A stretch of 64,000 nucleotides of DNA, taken from assembly GCA_022749755.1 (NCBI GenBank), contig CM040447.1, positions 9,356,087 to 9,420,086 on the forward strand, in the 5' to 3' direction. Under the pieces are notes generated by a model. It had not been told where the DNA came from and ran no database searches. It saw only the letters and a program-made list of their open reading frames with translations. How positions within the stretch are numbered: the first letter of the stretch is position 1; each line of letters starts with the position of its first letter. A program made the translations under genes and the position numbers. Shown piece by piece: positions 58,905 through 64,000 of the stretch. The DNA comes from Azadirachta indica (lineage: Eukaryota; Streptophyta; Magnoliopsida; Sapindales; Meliaceae).

Positions 58905-58976
58905 CGCCGTCTGTGGGGATCGAACCCACGACCACGTGGTTAAAAGCCACGCGCTCTACCACTGAGCTAAGACGGC
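58905..58976 (-). tRNA. tRNA-Lys (anticodon UUU)
   Basis: A 72-base cloverleaf on the minus strand. The acceptor stem GCCGTCT pairs with AGACGGC, with discriminator G. The D arm carries the A-box TAGCTCAGTGG. The anticodon stem GTGG/CCAC encloses the loop CTTTTAA (anticodon TTT). The T arm carries the B-box GGTTCGATCC. CCA is not encoded, as expected of a nuclear gene. A T-run (TTTTTT at 58882-58887 on the minus strand) shortly downstream serves as a pol III terminator. All stems pair, so the gene should be functional. Confidence 0.96.
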
Positions 58977-61645
58977 TTGTTCGTCGTGATGTTCATTTGC
59001 ATTAATATTGTTTGTTAAAAATGATTAATTTACTCTGAAAAATGCAAAACATAATAATATTGCTTATTTTCTATTCTTATGTTACAAAAACTATTATAAC
59101 CTTTTTCGTTGCTAGCAGTATTAGAAAAATATAACAGAAGCAGTCATGTTGACAATAATCATTAATTCAAAGATCCCACGGTTATTTATGTTTTAGAGGT
59201 TTTAATTATCATTTGTCCTTTTTTAAAAATAAAGTTTTTAACATAGAAAAAGTATTAAATAAGACCAACATACCACTTTATTTATATGTTCATCTAATAA
59301 AAATTCTTATTAAATATGTATTCATTTTAAAATCAACCGATCATAGTTGAGATAACTATAATAAAATATGAAACTCAAAACACAAAATATTTCTATTAGA
59401 TGGTATTATTATGTCTGTTCTATTTTTCTAATATATTTCTTTTTATTTTGATTGGCTGGTTGTTATTATGAATATTAATTTTGGATTTTCTTGTTGAGTT
59501 GAATTGCTGGATTGATTATTATGATTACGAATTATATTTCAATTCGTTTTATTGAATTTGATGAAATTATATTTCATTTTGAATAATTAGATTAGAAAAT
59601 GAGAGAAAACAAAAAAAGAAAGAAAATAAGAATTTTTTATTTTTTAGTTGTTTGATATTATTTAATTTAATAATACTAGGAATATAAACTTAAATTATAT
59701 TTATGCAAGCTGATGTAACAATGTTATATCGATGACACAAGTTCCATATTATTTATTTTCTTTTATTTTCACTAAAAAATTTTATTATTTGTATGAAAAT
59801 GTACAATATGTTCCAATAATATAATTATTTCACATTAATTTGTATGAATGAATTTATTTATATAAAAATTTATAATGGAGAGAACAAAACAGAATCAAGT
59901 AGAATGTAAGAATTAACTTGTTGCATTTGATAAGGAGGAAAAAATAAATTTTCTTTTTTCCTATAAAAATAGTGATTCCTCTCTGGAGAGTAAAAAGATT
60001 ATAATTCAAAAGATAAATGACATTTGAACTCTCATTTTATTGTATGAATGACATTTGTAGAGACTATTATATCCTTTAAAATATTTATTACTTATTATTT
60101 TGAAAGACAATTATATCCCTTTTTGTCATTCATGCAATAACATAGGACTTTAGATGTCATTTGCACTAATTCAAGCCCTTCCTAATCCTTGAACTTCTCA
60201 TTTTACCCCTTCTTTCATCTTAATTTTATTATAAATTAATGATTTTAACTAATTATATCTTAATAAATTATCATATTATTTTAATTTTATATTTATGTTT
60301 ACACAATTAATCATATTTATAAATTCAACTAGTTTTATGGTTAAAGTTAAAGATTATTATTATTGTAATACCTATGAATTTTTTTTGCAATTTTTTTCTT
60401 ATTTATTTTTTAATTTTTAATTTATGACAATATATTATTAAATATATTATTGTTTTATTTTAAATATTTAAGAATGAATTAAACTTATATTTTAAAATAA
60501 AATTAATAGATAATTAAAATTTTTATTAAAAATATAATACATTTTTAATAGAGGGTATTTTAGTCAAACAAATATATTATTTATTTTTCTTCTTAATTTT
60601 TTATTCCAACCAAACAAAAAATATTATTTCTTGTCTTTCCCCTTTCCTTTTCTCATTACTTTCCATTCTTCAAATTAAAAGCAACTTAATTGTTTGTATA
60701 TATTATCTGAACATTTTGGAACTGCATTCTCTTGCTCCAATAAAAGTAATGTATTGTTTTGATAATGCAGTTAAATGTAATAACTATTCTTATTATTGTA
60801 TAGAAGATGCTTGCTTTTTAAGGTCATTCTACCAGATAAAAATCTCGACGTCACTAATAAAAATCAATTAAGGCGTTATTAAATCTAATTAATTAAAATT
60901 CAGTAAAATACGATAATTTACCAATTAAACAAAATTTTATCGGCAATTGTTCTAATTTTATTCTAGTATTTACCTGTTTAAATTTAATTTATTATATTTT
61001 ATACTACAACTATAAATTTCTTGTCACTAAATTAATAAGAATTGGCATAAATTTCTAAATAGATTAATCGTGATTTCAGAATTCAATTCTTTATTTAATA
61101 TTTATATCAAGATACATTTATATATAATATATTATATACACATTATTTTATAAGATTTTTAACTTTTATAAAAATGATTTAATACTTGTAAATTAATATG
61201 AAATTATTAAATTTTAATATTTCTAAATCAAATTATACCCTATAAATGTAATGTGTACCTTATAAATTGACATGCACTTCTAATTTTAATATAAAAAATT
61301 TATGAAAAATTATAAAAATATAATATTCTTAAAAATAAAAATAAAAATAAGAAGTTATAAAATTAATGTTAAAAATTAAAAAAAAAAATGAATCTAAATT
61401 TCATAATACGTGTAAATATAGTGTAATACTTTTAAATTAATATCCAACTGATAAATAACCATATTTTATTTCTAAAACAATTAAAACTTATGAATCCTGA
61501 AATTTTGTAAATTTCAATATAAATCATTATATTATTTTGAAAAAAATATAAATAAAACCTAGTGTTTATAAATAAAATTTTAAATAACAAATTATAAATG
61601 TATCGAAGACTTGTAAATCAATATTGCACTCGAAAAATTCATCGT
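58977..61645. other. AT-rich intergenic DNA, nothing recognised
   Basis: No open frame above background. Repeated stretches about loss or gain of TTTAAATT-like words suggest old decayed repeats without clear ends. Confidence 0.5.
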
Positions 61646-62690
61646 AAATAATGAAATTATAGGGCAACCCAAGAGGGGGAGTGAATTGGATTTTAACAAA
61701 TTTAAAGTAACCCAATACCAACACCAAGTAATTCAAATTCTTCTAAAATATAATACAATAAATTCAATATACAATCCTAATCACAAATATGTAAATGTCA
61801 ACAATCTAAACTTCAAGCGTGTGAGAGTAATGTGTATAACAAATATAAGCAATATTAAAAAGTATAGGAAGAGAGATCAAACACAATAATTTTTACGTAG
61901 TTCAGCAAACTCCGGCTTACGTCCACGCCTCTAAACCAACCTGCTTGAGAATTTCATTAATTAAGTCTTGAACACTTCAAGACTTAAACAAATATAACCC
62001 AGAGGATTTTTGATACCTCTTAAACCTCACAATTGTTCTCACCATAAATACTCAACTCTCAACACAAGTGATTCTTCACCACATCACTCAATTCACAATT
62101 CAAGTAAAAAACCTACTTCTTTCACTTAATTTCAAGTAGAATAAAAATAGAAATTATCTTTACACTTTCAAAAGATATACAAATGAAAGAATAAGGTGTG
62201 TAAAAGATGAACGTAGCAATTTATAAGTTCAAGTTATAATTTTTAAGCTTAAATGATGTTATGAACTCTTAGGATGTTTAGCTAATGTTCAAAATCTTTT
62301 TTAATGAGTAAAATGACTCATATTTATAGTTTAACTCAAAAACTAGTCATTAGAAACTTGAAAATTTAAATTTTTACAAAATTCAGTCGACTAGAAAGGT
62401 AAATTCGATCGACTAAGGGAAATCTAGAAATTTTAAAATAAAAATCCAGAATATCGATTGACCGATTTGTAGGTTGACCGACTAGTTCAGTTCGGTCGAC
62501 CAAGAGTTTTGATTTGGTTAATTGAACCAAGAGAGCATTTTGTCACTAGTTCAGTTGACCGATTGGTCTGATTCGATCAACCGAGTGGCTCAGTTCGGTT
62601 AACCGACCAATTTGGTTCGATCAATTAAACGGATCTAAACAGGTTCTGTAGGACTAACCAATTCCTTGAAACAAGGAAGAGGGGGTTACA
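61646..62690. repeat. LTR-like or transposon-derived segment
   Basis: Starts near GGGCAACCCAAGAGGGGGAG and contains TTTTTACGTAGTTCAGCAAAC followed by CTTACGTCCACGCCTC. Such phrases are frequent in plant LTRs, most often copia. It ends near GAAGAGGGGGTTACAGC. At 62390-62640 there are many copies of a GGTCGACC/GGTTAACC-like motif. No second LTR, coding region or target duplication was found, so it may be a solo LTR or another repeat. Confidence 0.4.
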
Positions 62691-62877
62691 GCAAAAAATT
62701 CTACACCTACGAAAAGGATATTTATAGATTTCACATCTAATTGAAATGGGGAAATATGATAATCTACCTCATTAATCAGAAAACAATCCATCGGATTTTT
62801 TAATGGTATGATACAAAAAGATCTACATTTTTCTTTATAATTATATTTTTCTTCTAATTTTCAGTTCCATTAAAATT

Positions 62878-63205
62878 GAAAAATCCATTAGATAATGTAC
62901 TATTGGTTCAAAGCCATCTCTGGTGATGAATCAACAATTTGAAGTACTTTTCTTGCGTATTCCTGATAAACCAGCGTTTAGATATAAATGTAGGACGATC
63001 TGGTTGGGAAATAAGAAGCCCCTTTGACATCTCTTCATCTGCAAAAAATTCTCGATGTTAAAACACAGAGACAAGGGACTAATCTTTAAATAAGAAAAAG
63101 AGTAGATCCACAGGGTCCCAAATGAATTGGCTTATTCGAAAAAAGCCTTGTTCTTTGGAAAATCTATCTCGTGTCTGGTATTGCATGGTTCTACTATGCA
63201 AGAAC
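62878..63205 (-). pseudogene. ycf2: Plastid ycf2 fragment in the nucleus (C-terminal part)
   Basis: Read on the minus strand, one frame with three or four stops carries [17 protein letters not shown], then [33 protein letters not shown] and SNGFF. This is the order and spacing near the C-terminus of the large plastid protein Ycf2. The original start and almost all of the gene are absent, and the true C-terminus is cut off. Stops and many substitutions show it has been in the nucleus for some time. It abuts psbD DNA in the opposite direction. Confidence 0.85.

Positions 63206-64000
<795 letters not shown>

Overview
This window looks like nuclear DNA of a flowering plant, probably a dicot. It is very AT-rich and is filled with nested LTR retrotransposons, DNA transposons and an endogenous pararetrovirus. 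It carries a spliced class III peroxidase gene, a nuclear tRNA-Lys gene and fragments of plastid DNA. I cannot name the species from the sequence.

Layout. 1-4.8 kb: a deleted Ty3/gypsy element with two LTRs (1235-3162) and a short CACTA-like element (3893-4384). 4.8-16.9 kb: a decayed, rearranged endogenous caulimovirid locus. It holds one long copy (coat protein, protease, reverse transcriptase, RNase H, C-terminal region, intergenic region) that is interrupted by a truncated Ty3/gypsy element (5345-7472). Further direct and inverted partial copies follow, one with an initiator-Met primer site. 18.8-39.9 kb: a large Ty3/gypsy Tat-type element with a tRNA-Lys primer site and an antisense ORF remnant between pol and the 3' LTR. 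Its 3' LTR is split by a 9-kb insertion of LTR-type units (30332-39405), including a non-coding LARD-like element and a palindrome with 1.1-kb arms. 39.9-46.2 kb: AT-rich repeats and a long-armed foldback element (43654-44717).

46.33-48.35 kb is the one recognisable protein-coding host gene: a four-exon secreted class III peroxidase resembling PER47. All key motifs are present, but a 2-base insertion in exon 3 breaks the frame. 50.2-57.5 kb is a Mutator-like element with 9-bp target duplications. A complete but dead Ty1/copia element (51428-56996, 770-bp LTRs, TSD GATGG) is nested inside it. 58.9 kb: tRNA-Lys(UUU). 62.9-63.5 kb: a composite nuclear plastid insertion joining a ycf2 3' fragment to a psbD fragment.

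No operon-like cooperation exists here. The logic of the window is nesting: each mobile element is dated relative to the one it interrupts, and nearly every coding region is broken by stops or frameshifts. Only the tRNA appears intact. The peroxidase is intact apart from one indel. The best candidates for a second look are the inverted and tandem pararetroviral locus, the outward-facing LTR insertion in the Tat element, the gene-fragment-like interior of the Mutator-like element, the composite plastid insertion and the peroxidase frameshift.
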